The position numbers were made by a program, and so were the translations under genes. A model generated the notes under the pieces. It saw only the letters and a program-made list of their open reading frames with translations. It was not told the DNA's origin and searched no databases. Source: Actinostola sp. cb2023 (taxonomy: Eukaryota; Cnidaria; Anthozoa; Actiniaria; Actinostolidae). From it: a stretch of DNA of 64,000 nucleotides. The stretch is from contig JAUJYZ010001566.1 in NCBI GenBank assembly GCA_033675265.1, forward strand, positions 26,001 to 90,000, read 5' to 3'. Shown piece by piece: positions 1 through 16,545 of this stretch (position 1 is its first letter; each line of letters starts with the position of its first letter).

Positions 1-373
1 CTAGTACCCAGTCTTATATCATGTGATGACCATTTCAGTTCGAAGACAATTATAGTTATTGGCCTTGGAAACCTGTAAATACTACTTATTCTTTGTACAA
101 GACAAGACAAGAGTCAATGGCATTCCACTGTCTTTGATAATTATAACACTTTTGCTGACATTCTGTCCAGAATAGTCACAATGTTCAGTGATCATCTGGT
201 GTAGTGGCTGCACAGCCCCTTCAATAATCACCAGCTGCTAGCTTGGCTGTCAATCAAAGTCATGTGAGTATATATCAGATAGACACTATTATGCAATATT
301 ATTATTTATTTTAATTTATATTTGATTCCAGGAATACAAGAAAATACCAGCTAGATGATTTCTTTACAACAGG
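1..373. other. 5' flank of HPS1
   Basis: No coding signal seen. A pyrimidine-rich stretch ending TTGATTCCAG at 322-331 would serve as a splice acceptor just before the HPS1 start codon, so an untranslated first exon may lie further left or outside the window. This is inference only. Confidence 0.3.
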
Positions 374-3300
374 ATGAAAGCTATATTTATCATTAGCTCA
401 TTGCCAGATATTTTATTTGTTTGGGAAGACAATGACTTTGCAGAACACATTAATCAGGTTTTATACAAAGCCGGCTTTATTGATGGAGATCAGGATATGT
501 CCAAACTAGACTATGGTGCAATGGCTCAGTATTTCTCTCCTATGATTGCATCACTTACATATATGAATGACGTTGGCAACCCATACTCGTCTATTACATG
601 CAAAGATGGTACTTTATTTGTCTTTAGACAGGTATGTCATCATATCATATATGAGTACACCAAAAACTACCATAACTTATTGACTGGGCTTCCTGTGCTG
701 TAGTGCACAGGCTAATATATTGGCTGGGCTTCCTGTGCTGTGGTGCACAGGCTAATATATTGGCTGGGCTTCCTGTGCTGTAGTGCACTGGCTAATATAT
801 TGGCTGGGCTTCCTGTGCTGTAGAGTATAGGCTAATATATTGGCTGGGCTTCCTGTGCTGTGGTGCACAGGCTAATATATTGGCTGGGCTTCCTGTGCTG
901 TAGTGCACTGGCTAATATATTGGCTGGGCTTCCTGTGCTGTAGTGCACTGGCTAATATATTGGCTGGGCTTCCTGTGCTGTAGAGTATAGGCTAATATAT
1001 TGGCTGGGCTTCCTGTGCTGTGGTGCACAGGCTAATATATTGGCTGGGCTTCCTGTGCTGTAGTGCACTGGCTAATATATTGGCTGGGCTTCCTGTGCTG
1101 TAGAGTATAGGCTAATATATTGGCTGGGCTTCCTGTGCTGTAGGCACTTGCACTGGCTAATATATTGGCTGGGCTTCCTGTGCTGTAGAGTATAGGCTAA
1201 TATATTGGCTGGGCTTCCTGTGCTGTAGTGCACTGGCTAATATATTGGCTGGGCTTCCTGTGCTGTAGAGTATAGGCTAATATATTGGCTGGGCTTCCTG
1301 TGCTGTAGTGCACAGGCTAATATATTGGCTGGGCTTCCTGTGCTGTAGTGCATAATTATGATAATATATTGGCTGGGCTTCCTGTGCTGTAGTGCATAAT
1401 TATGATAATATATTGGCTGGGCTTCCTGTGCTGCACAGGCTAATATATTGGCTGGGCTTCCTGTGCTGTAGTGCACAGGATAATATATTGGCTGGGCTTC
1501 CTGTGCTGTAGAGTATAGGCTAATATATTGGCTGGGCTTCCTGTGCTGTAGTGCACAGGCTAATATATTGGCTGGGCTTCCTGTGCTGTAGAGTATAGGC
1601 TAATATATTGGCTGGGCTTCCTGTGCTGTAGAGTACAGGCTAATATATTGGCTGGGCTTCCTGTGCTGTAGAGTATAGGCTAATATATTGGCTGGGCTTC
1701 CTGTGCTGTAGAGTATAGGCTAATATATTGGCTGGGCTTCCTGTGCTGTAGAGTATAGGCTAATATATTGGCTGGGCTTCCTGTGCTGTAGAGTATAGGC
1801 TAATATATTGGCTGGGCTTCCTGTGCTGTAGAGTATAGGCTAATATATTGGCTGGGCTTCCTGTGCTGTAGAGTATAAGCTAATATATTGGCTGGGCTTC
1901 CTGTGCTGTAGAGTACAGGATAATATATTGGCTGGGCTTCCTGTGCTGTAGAGTACAGGCTAATATATTGGCTGGGCTTCCTGTGCTGTAGAGTATAGGC
2001 TAATATTTTGGCTGGGCTTCCTGTGCTGTAGTGCACAGGATAATATATTGGCTGGGCTTCCTGTGCTGTAGAGTATAGGCTAATATATTGGCTGGGCTTC
2101 CTGTGCTGTAGAGTATAGGCTAATATATTGGCTGGGCTTCCTGTGCTGTAGAGAATAGGCTAATATATTGGCTGGGCTTCCTGTGCTGTAGAGTATAGGC
2201 TGATATATTGGCTGGGCTTCCTGTGCTGTAGAGTATAGGCTAATATATTGGCTGGGCTTCCTGTGCTGTAGTGCACAGGATAATATATTGGCTGGGCTTC
2301 CTGTGCTGTAGAGTATAGGCTAATATATTGGCTGGGCTTCCTGTGCTGTAGAGTATAGGCTAATATATTGGCTGGGCTTCCTGTGCTGTAGAGTATAGGC
2401 TAATATATTGGCTGGGCTTCCTGTGCTGTAAAGTATAGGCTAATGTATTGGCTGGGCTTCCTGTGCTGTAGAGTATAAGCTAATATATTGGCTGGGCTTC
2501 CTGTGCTGTAGAGTACAGGATAATATATTGGCTGGGCTTCCTGTGCTGTAGAGTATAGGCTAATATATTGGCTGGGCTTCCTGTGCTGTAGAGTATAGGC
2601 TAATATATTGGCTGGGCTTCCTGTGCTGTAGTGCACAGGATAATATATTGGCTGGGCTTCCTGTGCTGTAGAGTATAGGCTAATATATTGGCTGGGCTTC
2701 CTGTGCTGTAGAGTATAGGCTAATATATTGGCTGGGCTTCCTGTGCTGTAGAGTACAGGATAATATATTGGCTGGGCTTCCTGTGCTGTAGAGTATAGGC
2801 TAATATATTGGCTGGGCTTCCTGTGCTGTAGAGTATAGGCTAATATATTGGCTGGGCTTCCTGTGCTGTAGAGTACAGGCTAATATATTGGCTGGGCTTC
2901 CTGTGCTGTAGAGTATAGGCTAATATATTGGCTGGGCTTCCTGTGCTGTAGTGCACAGGATAATATATTGGCTGGGCTTCCTGTGCTGTAGAGTATAGGC
3001 TAATATATTGGCTGGGCTTCCTGTGCTGTAGTGCACAGGATAATATATTGGCTGGGCTTCCTGTGCTGTAGTGCATAATTATGATAATATATTGGCTGGG
3101 CTTCTTGTGGTAAAGCATGGAAGCATATCTCACATATACCCTGCACAGAAATATGGGTTAATCATCAAATCTCAATTGACATTGTAGTTGTGAATATGTT
3201 ATAGCATTGAATACCATCTCTTTAAAAAGTCAATGCTTTCAAAAATGAACATACCAAAGTTTAGTGCTGTTCTTCGAAATCTTGAAAAGTTTGGTAGTAT

Positions 3301-6300
3301 CGTCGTGTATGGGTAGTAGTATGGGTTAACCAACTACGTAATAGTTTTCGAACAAACGAGTGGGACTTAGAAATTGTTGAGGATTTTGGTTCTCCTCAAA
3401 TTTCAGTCAATAACGTAGAATGATGCACAGCACCAAATGATCATTTCAATGCCTAGCCCTACCGTAAACCTAACCCACTGGGCTACCTGTGATTGACCTA
3501 GCTATAATTGTGTCATTAAACTGCTGTTCGTACATTCAAATAATAATTATTGTTTTCCACTGAAAGTATGACAATATGACATTCATGGCTATCAATGGAA
3601 GTGGAGATGAATCAGAAGACTTTTTAAGGAAAAAGCTAACAGTTGTACAACGATTAGCAGTCATACATTATGGAGCAACTTTAGAATTACTCAAAGTTGA
3701 ATTACCATCTGCTCGTAAGAAGGCCTGGAAGTCATTGGGTGATTTGACTGATGTATGGCAATTATTGTATACAAAACAGCAAAGTTTTCTCGTAGAGGTA
3801 AGCACAATATATACAATAATAAGTAAGTTAAACTGTTATTTAGCTAATATAGTTTATAAAAATGTAGGCAATAGAGCGTATTCAAGTCAATCAATCTCTG
3901 AGTGAAATGGCGGTTAGCTTGCTACAGGATGCCGTTATGACAACAGCAAAAAGTAAAACTGTCCATGCTTTGTTACTGGTAAATACCAAACTATTTGCAC
4001 TATATTCAAGGTAAGTCTCTAATACATTAATTGTACTGCTCTACTAATCAATTAATCAATCAAAACTTTATATCAAAATCAGTCTTATAGTTGGCCACAT
4101 GTGCTCTACCATTTGGGGTGACAAATTTCACAAAGAGTTTTATAAAGTTTTGATTGATTAATTGATTGTTTTTAAATGATTACAATAATAATATTGTGAT
4201 TTTATTTCAGCCGTAATGCATCAGAGCTTCAAGCGGCTGATATGCTTATGATCACGGTCATTGTACAGAACGTCTTTCCTCATTGCTCTCTAGTAGCTAT
4301 CCCATCCTCTAGTACCAGGACCCCTCCACCTCTTGCTAACTGCATTGTTACCAGTGGAGGTCCCTCAATGTCCCAAGACCTTCTTTATAACTATGGTGAA
4401 AACCTTCCTTCAAGCGACCACTGTCACCCAACCTCACCACCTATTGCAATCAATAGGGCTGGTGATGGAGATGGGCAAAGCATAAGTTCTTCTGCAGAAG
4501 AAAAGTTTTACTCGCCACCCTCTACCCCCACATCTAATGATTTGGTCCAAGAAACTATTAAAACTTTGACTGGAGATGAATTTTTCTCTCCAAAAACAAG
4601 CACACCAAGGAACAACCTGTCACAGCCAGTAAGTAATCCTTGTTATAATAAACTACAGTATTGGATTGTTAGTAACAAATATCTATTATCCAGGAATGTG
4701 TTGGTGCAAAACAAGATGAACAAGATGAAGCCTGTAAGGAGACTAAAAGTGAATACTTCAGACAGCTAGTATTCTTAAGTACATGTCGGTGTCCATACAC
4801 ACCTCATATGTTACACCTTGTTCATATCGCTGCAGGAACTGTTTTGGTTCTTGTCAATGAGGTAAGCATGAGTATGAAGAATAGACTACTGAGGTCTCTT
4901 GTGATTGGTCCATTAAAATGATTTAAGACCTGCAGATGTACTTTGCACTAAGTCATTAGAAAATATCATTGGTTCATAACTTGCAGTCAGTAACAACCTT
5001 AATTCCTTTGAGTTTATATATTTCAGGTAAAGTACAGCGTTTTAGCAGTTTCAATTTACCAAGCACTAAATGTTATAACACGACTTGAATCTGATGAAAG
5101 AAAGCCAACTCCACAACAAGCTAATTCTACACTTGAGAAAATCGAGCTGTCTATCAGAAAGATCACAGAAACACTGAAAAATGCCATGGGGGTAAGGTTG
5201 CTGTTTTGAACAATATTTCAATCAATCGAGAACTTAGTTTTCATCTGTTTTCTTTCAGACCGCGTTAGAATACAGACTTCGAAAAGTTCGTGATAGCTGG
5301 AAGATGGTCAAGCGTTCTGGTCTTCATGGGTATTTATGCAGCCATTCTTATGAGCTTCCTCCTGGCGTGGACGCATCTGTCAATGACATGATACGTAGCT
5401 TGAAGTGTTTGTTTAGTGTATTGTTCTTAACAGGGTCTTATAATGAAAACCCTGATAGTCAAACTATCTGTCAGATACAAGACAATATCAGAACCCGGTT
5501 AAATGACTACGAAGACTACTTGCAAGTTAAAGGCGAGAGAAACATAACAATGACTGCATATCCTTTGTAACAATGTCAGTTTTTGATATCATGATTGGTT
5601 GTGGTTTGCAAAAACCGCGCGCGCTGCGAAACATTGCAGCATTGCGAGTTGATATTGCTGGCAATGGAACCATGTATTGCATCGGCAATATTCAGTGCAG
5701 ACGTAGAATCACATTGGTCACATTGTACATGCTCATAACAAATGCAGAGGTGAACTCACGCTGCAATTATATTGCACGCAATGTTGCACGGTGTCTGTCG
5801 GACGTCTGAGGCCTAGTTAACTCTCGCTCCGGAATAATACATAGCAACAATAAAGAGATACTAGTGAAGAAAGCATATGTAAATTACACGCTAATCCGTG
5901 GTTTTCACCAGTATTTGGCCTTAACTATTTCTTACTTATCTGGAAGACTATCCAGGCCTTGTACACTTTATTCACGTGGATCGTTCAGGAAACCAAGTAA
6001 CCGCTCCTTCTTTAAACACGTCATCAGAACAAATGTCAAACACACGTGATCCTTGTCACGTGCTCAAGCAGAAAATCTGGGATTCGTGGAATCTGGTCAA
6101 TGTATTTCTATTACAAGGTTTGTGACCACACTTGGTTGGTGTTTGTATATTTACATGATTAAATGTCATCAAATTGTAATGACATTTCTTGTGTCAGGAA
6201 ATACTTTTATTGCACTTCGCGATGGAGACTTCCTCTACACGTACTGTCTTTGGTTTGAAGATTCATCTGGGAATCCAGCACTCGTTCAGAGTTCGTTACC

Positions 6301-6606
6301 AGTCCTTCCAGGCTCACCGCCACCAGGGACTTTGTCAGGAGATGGCAGCTTTTTCAAGTAAGTTTGAGTTACTAGTTGCCATAATACAAACCAAAGGTTT
6401 TGATGATAAGTTGCTTTTTCAACAGAAATCTTATACATCGATGTTTCCCTGCTGCACAGGAAGGAACTATCCGCTGCTACGAATTGTTGTGTATGCATAT
6501 TGGATTGGTACCTGTTCGCTTGGCAGCCAAGCACATAAGAAAACTTGCCGATGCGCTATTTGAGTCTTCTCTTGGAGCTCACTACCCAATCAGCCTTCTT
6601 CAATGA
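374..6606 (+). CDS. HPS1: HPS1, BLOC-3 subunit (10 coding exons)
   Basis: HPS1 pairs with HPS4 to form BLOC-3, the exchange factor for Rab32/Rab38 in the biogenesis of lysosome-related organelles. Exons by splice sites and phase: 374-631, 3567-3797, 3868-4010, 4211-4628, 4694-4861, 5027-5191, 5259-5557, 5936-6117, 6198-6357, 6426-6606; these join to 734 aa without a stop (human about 700). Family landmarks, compared with human HPS1 from memory: N-terminal longin-like start MKAIFIISSLPDILFVWEDN; AINGSGDESEDFLRKKL in exon 2; a Ser/Pro-rich acidic linker in exon 4; ERNITMTAYLEDYPGLVHF across exons 7-8; DGDFLYTYCLWFED in exon 9; IRCYELLCMHIGLVP near the end. The ATG at 374 matches the family start. 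Intron 1 holds a 2.4-kb minisatellite, intron 7 is AT-AC, and the last codons and stop are the first unit of another minisatellite. Confidence 0.93.
681..3108. repeat. 40-bp minisatellite, about 60 copies, HPS1 intron 1
   Basis: Unit about 40 bp containing GGGCTTCCTGTGCTGTAG and GCTAATATATTGG, with two interchangeable middle variants (AGTATA or TGCACA). Variants alternate irregularly, and a few units carry short insertions (1140-1160, 1350-1410). Open frames on the minus strand here are artefacts of the repeat period. Confidence 0.97.
4049..4164. mobile_element. Short foldback MITE in HPS1 intron 3
   Basis: Perfect 24-bp inverted repeats (4049-4072 and 4141-4164, core AATCAATCAAAACTTTATA) enclose a 68-bp spacer with no coding capacity. 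The size and structure fit a miniature inverted-repeat element. The family is not recognised. Confidence 0.65.
5558..5935 (+). other. HPS1: U12-type AT-AC intron in HPS1
   Basis: The intron begins ATATCCTTTG, the minor-spliceosome 5' splice site consensus. It ends with CCTTAAC at 5919-5925 (U12 branch site) followed by TATTTCTTAC, an AC acceptor about 11 nt downstream. No GT-AG choice keeps the frame here. The AT-AC removal joins codon GC+T and restores the conserved ITMTAYLEDYPGLVHF motif. Confidence 0.93.
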
Positions 6607-7120
6607 CGAATTGCATGCTCACTACCCAATCAGCCTTCTTCAATGACGAATTGCATGATCACTACCCAATCAGCCTTCTTCAATGACGAATTGCATGCTC
6701 ACTACCCAATCAGCCTTCTTCAATGACGAATTGCATGCTCACTACCCAATCAGCCTTCTTCAATGACGAATTGCATGCTCACTACCCAATCAGCCTTCTT
6801 CAATGACGAATTGCATGCTCACTACCCAATCAGCCTTCTTCAATGACGAATTGCATGCTCACTACCCAATCAGCCTTCTTCAATGACGAATTGCATGCTC
6901 ACTACCCAATCAGCCTTCTTCAATGACGAATTGCATGCTCACTACCCAATCAGCCTTCTTCAATGACGAATTGCATGCTCACTACCCAATCAGCCTTCTT
7001 CAATGACGAATTGGCATGCTCACTACCCAATCAGCCTTCTTCAATGACGAATTGCATGATCACTACCCAATCAGCCTTCTTCAATGACGAATTGCATGCT
7101 CACTACCCAATCAGCCTTCT
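6577..7120. repeat. 40-bp minisatellite seeded on the HPS1 stop codon
   Basis: About 13.6 copies of a 40-bp unit (CTCACTACCCAATCAGCCTT then CTTCAATGACGAATTGCATG). The first unit encodes the last nine residues of HPS1 (AHYPISLLQ) plus the TGA at 6604-6606; the rest form the 3' UTR or flank. Copies are nearly identical, which suggests recent expansion. Confidence 0.95.
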
Positions 7121-8688
7121 ACAATTAATTCTTGTTATATACAAGAAGGAAAACTTCTAGTGAGAGAAAACACTTATCCAAAGCGATACTGATGAGAGGA
7201 TGTAATCTTTGATGGCAAAGTGATTCGGCACCAAAGTGAATGATTTTGAACTCTGTTCGTTAAATATTGATGCCTTTCAGAAGCAATAACGACATTGAGA
7301 TATTATTGAGTGATACAGAAGGCCAACATGGACGACTAATCGCCTGTCATCAACTCCACAAATTATTGCATTTTGATGATTCAATCGTCTGCTTTACGAT
7401 GATCGGCGAAAACATTTTGTTTTTATATCTTTTCAAAAAGTAACATTGAATACTAGTTAATTTGATTGTAGAAGTGAAAGGACATACAACAAAGGCTTGA
7501 TGTGGTGGAGTTGTGACAATAGGACGACAATAAAAACTGAGTACTTATAGTCATGAACAGAATGTTTTCTGAGATTGAACTCACAAGTGATGTTCGTGTG
7601 TAATAACCTACATCGGCCGTGTAGATAATTACATAATTAGTGTATCGTTTGATGAGAGCCACGCCAGTGACAATCATCACACGAAATCCAGTCACAAAGC
7701 TGAGAACTAAATGAATTAGAAGAAACAGCGGGGAAGGCTAGCCAAATCTTGTACAATGTCATTAGTACTGTGCAGGGGTTGTTTCTCCAGTGTGGAGAAG
7801 CACCTTGTTGCATTCTAATCACCTTCATCTTCATTGAATTAGAAATCTTGTCGGAATATCTTCAGCGGTATTTATTCTTCTATTCCACATGTTAAGATGC
7901 TTTTAGAGAGTGTATTGTATTGTTATTGGCGATGTGACGGGCAACATTACTCAATACAGTTCAATGACCACGCATAACATCGGCTATCCACACATCTGGA
8001 CCCTACTTGCATTTGATTGGCTGAATTGAACGCCGCGACTTTCAGCTGCCCTACAACAATAATGATAAAATGGATTGGAAAGTAAGAAGTTCTCCCAGTA
8101 TTAACTATTAATGAGAACTTAAGTACTCTCACCGAAACGTTTGCTGACTCTTTAAAACTCCCATTTAAGAAGTCAGTGATAAGTAGTACAGCTGAAATGT
8201 ATTTGACTTCCTTGTATCGTGACAAGTTGTATGCAAAATATCTTTAATAGCACCAAACCTTAGTGTGTTAATGTCGCTTGTATTGACGACTGTAAGCATT
8301 ATGAAAAATACATAAACATTTTTGTCAATTTGTTGGTGATGTACTTGCGCTGACGACACGGCACTAAGGCACAGTGTATCTTAATCAGTTAAAGACATAA
8401 CAATTAAGATAGATGCGAAAATTAAGTATGTCATTTGCCATTGATTAAGCACAGGGCGGGCTCTGACTTCTATTAAGTTCAGCCAACAACACAAAGATGA
8501 GACTATCCGTGCAACATTCCAACACACAACATTACAACGCAGTCTGAGATCTTTGGTAATTCAACAAGGTTCGTTACAAGCTACTGGTTGGTTGTTCATA
8601 AATTGTACTGTCATTATTACTACGGGATATTTCATATACAAGTATCACGATAACTGTTCTTTTCCAAAGGATTTGGACCGTTTATTGT
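7121..8688. other. Gene-free interval between HPS1 and the homeobox gene
   Basis: No recognisable gene. One 57-codon open frame (7270-7443, + strand, starting MPFRSNNDIEILLSDTEG) lies just after the HPS1 repeat. It has no family signature that I recognise and could equally be chance or a stray exon. No tandem array or inverted repeat was seen. Parts may be promoter or 5' UTR of the homeobox gene. Confidence 0.4.
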
Positions 8689-9710
8689 ATGGAGGCAACA
8701 CGTTCCAGTCAAGTCATGCTATCAAAGCCTAGTAGCGTATCCCCACGTAGATCACCTCCACCTTTAGTGTCAATGGAGCCACGACGAGACTCGCTAGTGG
8801 GTTTACAAAGGCTTGTTTACAACACTACACAAGTCAACGACACTGACAAACAAGCTGTCAAAACTACTTTCGACGATGCTTCAACCAAGCTCCAAGATCC
8901 TGGTAAGTAAATAACATTACATTGCAAGCTTTTATGAATCACGATGATCGAATTTTCTTTGAAAACCAGATTACTGCTAATCTTGTTTAGAAAAAGAAGC
9001 TTGTGCGTTCACTCTAATCTCGTCTCATAACGCTGCAACGTACTCCAATTAGGCGCAATGCCCGCCAGAAGAATTCCTTGTCAAAAAAAGGGAAAATGTT
9101 AAGTTTTATTCACATTGAACAATATAAAATGAGATTCGTTGAAACATTCAGTATTTTGTTCTTTGAGTTCATTATTTTGGTATGTGTAGAATGATATTCA
9201 TCGCCTTTGCTTCATGAAGGTCTTCAGCAGAAACTGAACGTAAATGATTAATGAAGTTATTGTGCCAAAAGTAATATTAGTCTCAGCACGGCTCGTATTC
9301 TATTGTAACAAGGCCAATACATACCATACACTAATCACATTGGTGAATTAACAAAGTGTCGCATGTCTGGTTTTAAACGTTATTGCGCGTCCATGTACTA
9401 AAATGCAATTTATATTTCAGTTCCAACCATGACGTCACATCGAGATCCACAAAGCGAATCTGCGCATTTACATCGTCGAATGTCCAGTCCGCGACCTAAA
9501 CGTTGCCGTACTTCTTTCACGCCTGCGCAGTTGGAACGCTTAGAGGACGAGTTTCGTATCGACATGTATGTAGTGGGATTAAAAAGAATGAAACTTGCCA
9601 ACGAACTGCTTTTGAGTGAGCGTCAAGTCAAAGTCTGGTTTCAGAACCGTAGAATGAAATACAAACGCGAGCGAGCAAAACTACGTCTTCCAATTGAAGC
9701 TAATAAATAA
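8689..9710 (+). CDS. EMX/NOT-like ANTP-class homeobox protein (2 exons)
   Basis: DNA-binding transcription factor. Exon 1 is 8689-8902 and exon 2 is 9421-9710, joined across a GT-AG intron in phase 1, giving 167 aa. The N-terminus is Ser/Pro/Arg-rich. The homeodomain is about residues 97-156 and has all expected framework residues: R5, F8, L16, F20, R31, W48, F49, Q50, N51, R53. [10 protein letters not shown] resembles NOT genes, YVVG at 25-28 resembles EMX, and M54 differs from both. Only about 9 residues follow the recognition helix, and no eh1 or hexapeptide motif is visible. The NKL subclass is likely; the exact family is unsettled. The gene is convergent with PCGF5 downstream. Confidence 0.85.
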
Positions 9711-9754
9711 ACCCCAAAAACAATATCTTTACTGATCAACTGACTGTAATCAGT

Positions 9755-10035
9755 AGGCATATATTATGGTTACTTTATTACACATAGCTACCATATATAT
9801 ATATAGATACACTATAAGGGTTACTTTATTATACATAGCTACCAAATATTAGATACACTAATAAGGGTTACTTTATTATACATAGCTACCATAGATACAC
9901 TAATATAAAGGGTTACTTTATTATACATAGCTACCATAGATACACTAATAAGGATTACTTTATTATACATAGCTACCATATATATAGATACACTATAAGG
10001 GTTACTTTATTATACATAGCTACCATAGATTAAAT
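9755..10035. repeat. AT-rich minisatellite, about 6 irregular copies
   Basis: Units of about 45-50 bp share GGTTACTTTATTATACATAG and CTACCATA..TAGATACACT, with variable TA runs. It fills the space between the convergent homeobox and PCGF5 genes. Confidence 0.9.
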
Positions 10036-10164
10036 ATAAATAGCAAACGCAAATATTATTATACTTCCTCTTTTAAATCTGTCACAAATTTTACATATCT
10101 TCTCAATTTTTGATCTATAACTTATGGAACCAATAAAAATCTTATTTGCCTTGAAGGCTATTAT

Positions 10165-14829
<4,665 letters not shown>

Positions 14830-15084
14830 GTTGTGTATTTGCAGTGTATCAGTTCTCAGTAGCGAAAAGTCTTAGAATGTTGTCTTGTTAACAAAAACAA
14901 CCTCCATATGGAAAAGCAACGCGAATAATAACAGCACTTAGGAGTATGGGTACTAGTATGACCGTGAGGGCCTGGGTAAGACGAGAGCAAAAAACTTCCG
15001 CGCAGCCAACGCTTGCTACGCTGGCCTGTGAACAGGCTCTCCAAGGGGAGGGGGGAGGGGGAAGGAAATGCTATACGGGTATAT

Positions 15085-15380
15085 GTGCCGCGAGATAGGG
15101 TATGGTTTTTGAGCTCCTTAGGTCTGGGATAGGGTATCGTTTTTGCACTTTTAGTCTAGGATGGGGTACGTTTTGGTCTGGTATAGGGTATGGTTTCCGC
15201 AATAACGCCACTATCAGTCGCTAGTTATCAGTTCACATATCCCTTTAGCACGCTTTCAATCTGGGATAGGGTATACATTTTTAAGCTTTAGTCTTGGATA
15301 TGGTATACATTTTTAAGCTTTAGTCTGGAATAGGGTATGGAAAATCAAAATTTTAGGTCTGGGATAGGGTCAGGGTTTTG
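15085..15380. repeat. Degenerate GGGATAGGGTAT repeat field
   Basis: Eight or so diverged units built on GTCTGGGATAGGGTAT followed by a T-rich spacer (for example 15112-15140, 15356-15372). Spacing is irregular (about 30-50 bp), so this is an old or dispersed repeat rather than a fresh minisatellite. Confidence 0.7.
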
Positions 15381-15436
15381 AGGTTTCCGCGGCACACCCC
15401 TACCCCCCCCTCCTCCCCCTCCCCCCCGGGGTTCAC

Positions 15437-15860
15437 AGGCTAGAACTGAACCCTCGATATAATACCCTGGATTCCTCCTAGGGCCTCTGGGACCCAGGGT
15501 ATCGATATAACGATGTACCAAGGGACTGACCAAATTAGATCGTTATATCGGGAGATCGTTATAATTTTGTGCATAGCTGTACCGGCGATGTAATCGTTAT
15601 ATCGGGGATCCCTAATGCCTATCGTAACAAACTGTTGACAGACACGTCACAGTCCTTATGCAATGAGAACTAAAGGATTAAACTGACTATTGTCATATCT
15701 TTTCACTTTTTCAAGCCAGTTAAGCCTCCTTTTTCATCGCGCGATGATTTATTTTATCGTTATATCAGGGTAATTTTTACGTTTGGGCTGCCAGATTGTG
15801 ATCGTTATATCGGGAATATCGTTATATCGAGTATCGTTAAATCGGGATTTTTCTCCATAC
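15437..15860. mobile_element. Pogo/Tigger-like terminal debris
   Basis: Many copies of ATCGTTATATCGGG-type words in both orientations (15447, 15503, 15539, 15595, 15757, 15801, 15818, 15830). Such words are characteristic of the termini of pogo-family transposons. Exact ends and a target-site duplication could not be fixed. Confidence 0.45.
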
Positions 15861-15971
15861 ATTTACTGTAACATTTGCCGGGCTGTCAAATGTTGATCGT
15901 TCATAATTAGATACACAGGTCTTTGACAACCGTTACCGATTTTATTGGCTGAGTACAATAACGTACAAGTT

Positions 15972-16512
15972 TCAAGCTTCTTCATTGAGAATAAACTCCA
16001 CAAGTGTTTCAATATCTTGTATTCCCTGTTTGTCTTGAAGTACTCGAGACACACGTACCTCTTGATCAGGAAATATTTCTATTAGTTTAGCAAATAATGT
16101 CTGTCGATAGCTACTGTTGTTATATGAATAGAAGATGGGAGGACTATAACGATATTGAGGTCGTGTCGTATAAGACATTGGCCAATAACTTGATACATGT
16201 TGATCAGGATGTTGCTGTTGTTGATGGTGTTGTTGTTGTTGTTGTTGTTGATGGTGTTGTCGTTGATGGTGTTGATCAGGATGTTGCTGTTGTTGATGGT
16301 GTTGTTGTTGTTGTTGTTGTTGATGGTGTTGTCGTTGATGGTGTTGATCAGGATGTTGCTGTTGTTGATGGTGTTGTTGTTGTTGTTGTTGTTGATGGTG
16401 TTGTCGTTGATGGTGTTGTTGTTGTTGTTCTTGTTGATGGTGTTCTTGTTGTTGTTGTTGGTGGTGGTGTTCTTGTTGTTGATGGTGTTCTTGTTGTTGT
16501 TGATGATGATGA

Positions 16513-16545
<33 letters not shown>

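Larger units (their letters stand above)
14830..15971. other. Intergenic, repeat-rich (PCGF5 to RNase gene)
   Basis: No gene seen. It includes G-rich and C-rich runs (about 15045-15060, 15400-15430), the GGGATAGGGTAT repeat field and CGTTATATCG-type transposon debris, listed separately. Some of it should be the PCGF5 promoter, immediately right of 14829. Confidence 0.5.

Noticed and set aside
681..3108. CRISPR-like array
   Set aside because: Units are contiguous with no unique spacers, and the host is a eukaryote with introns. The same applies to the 59871-62212 array.
7270..7443. 57-codon open frame as a gene
   Set aside because: No homology recognised and no second exon found; too short to support without expression evidence.
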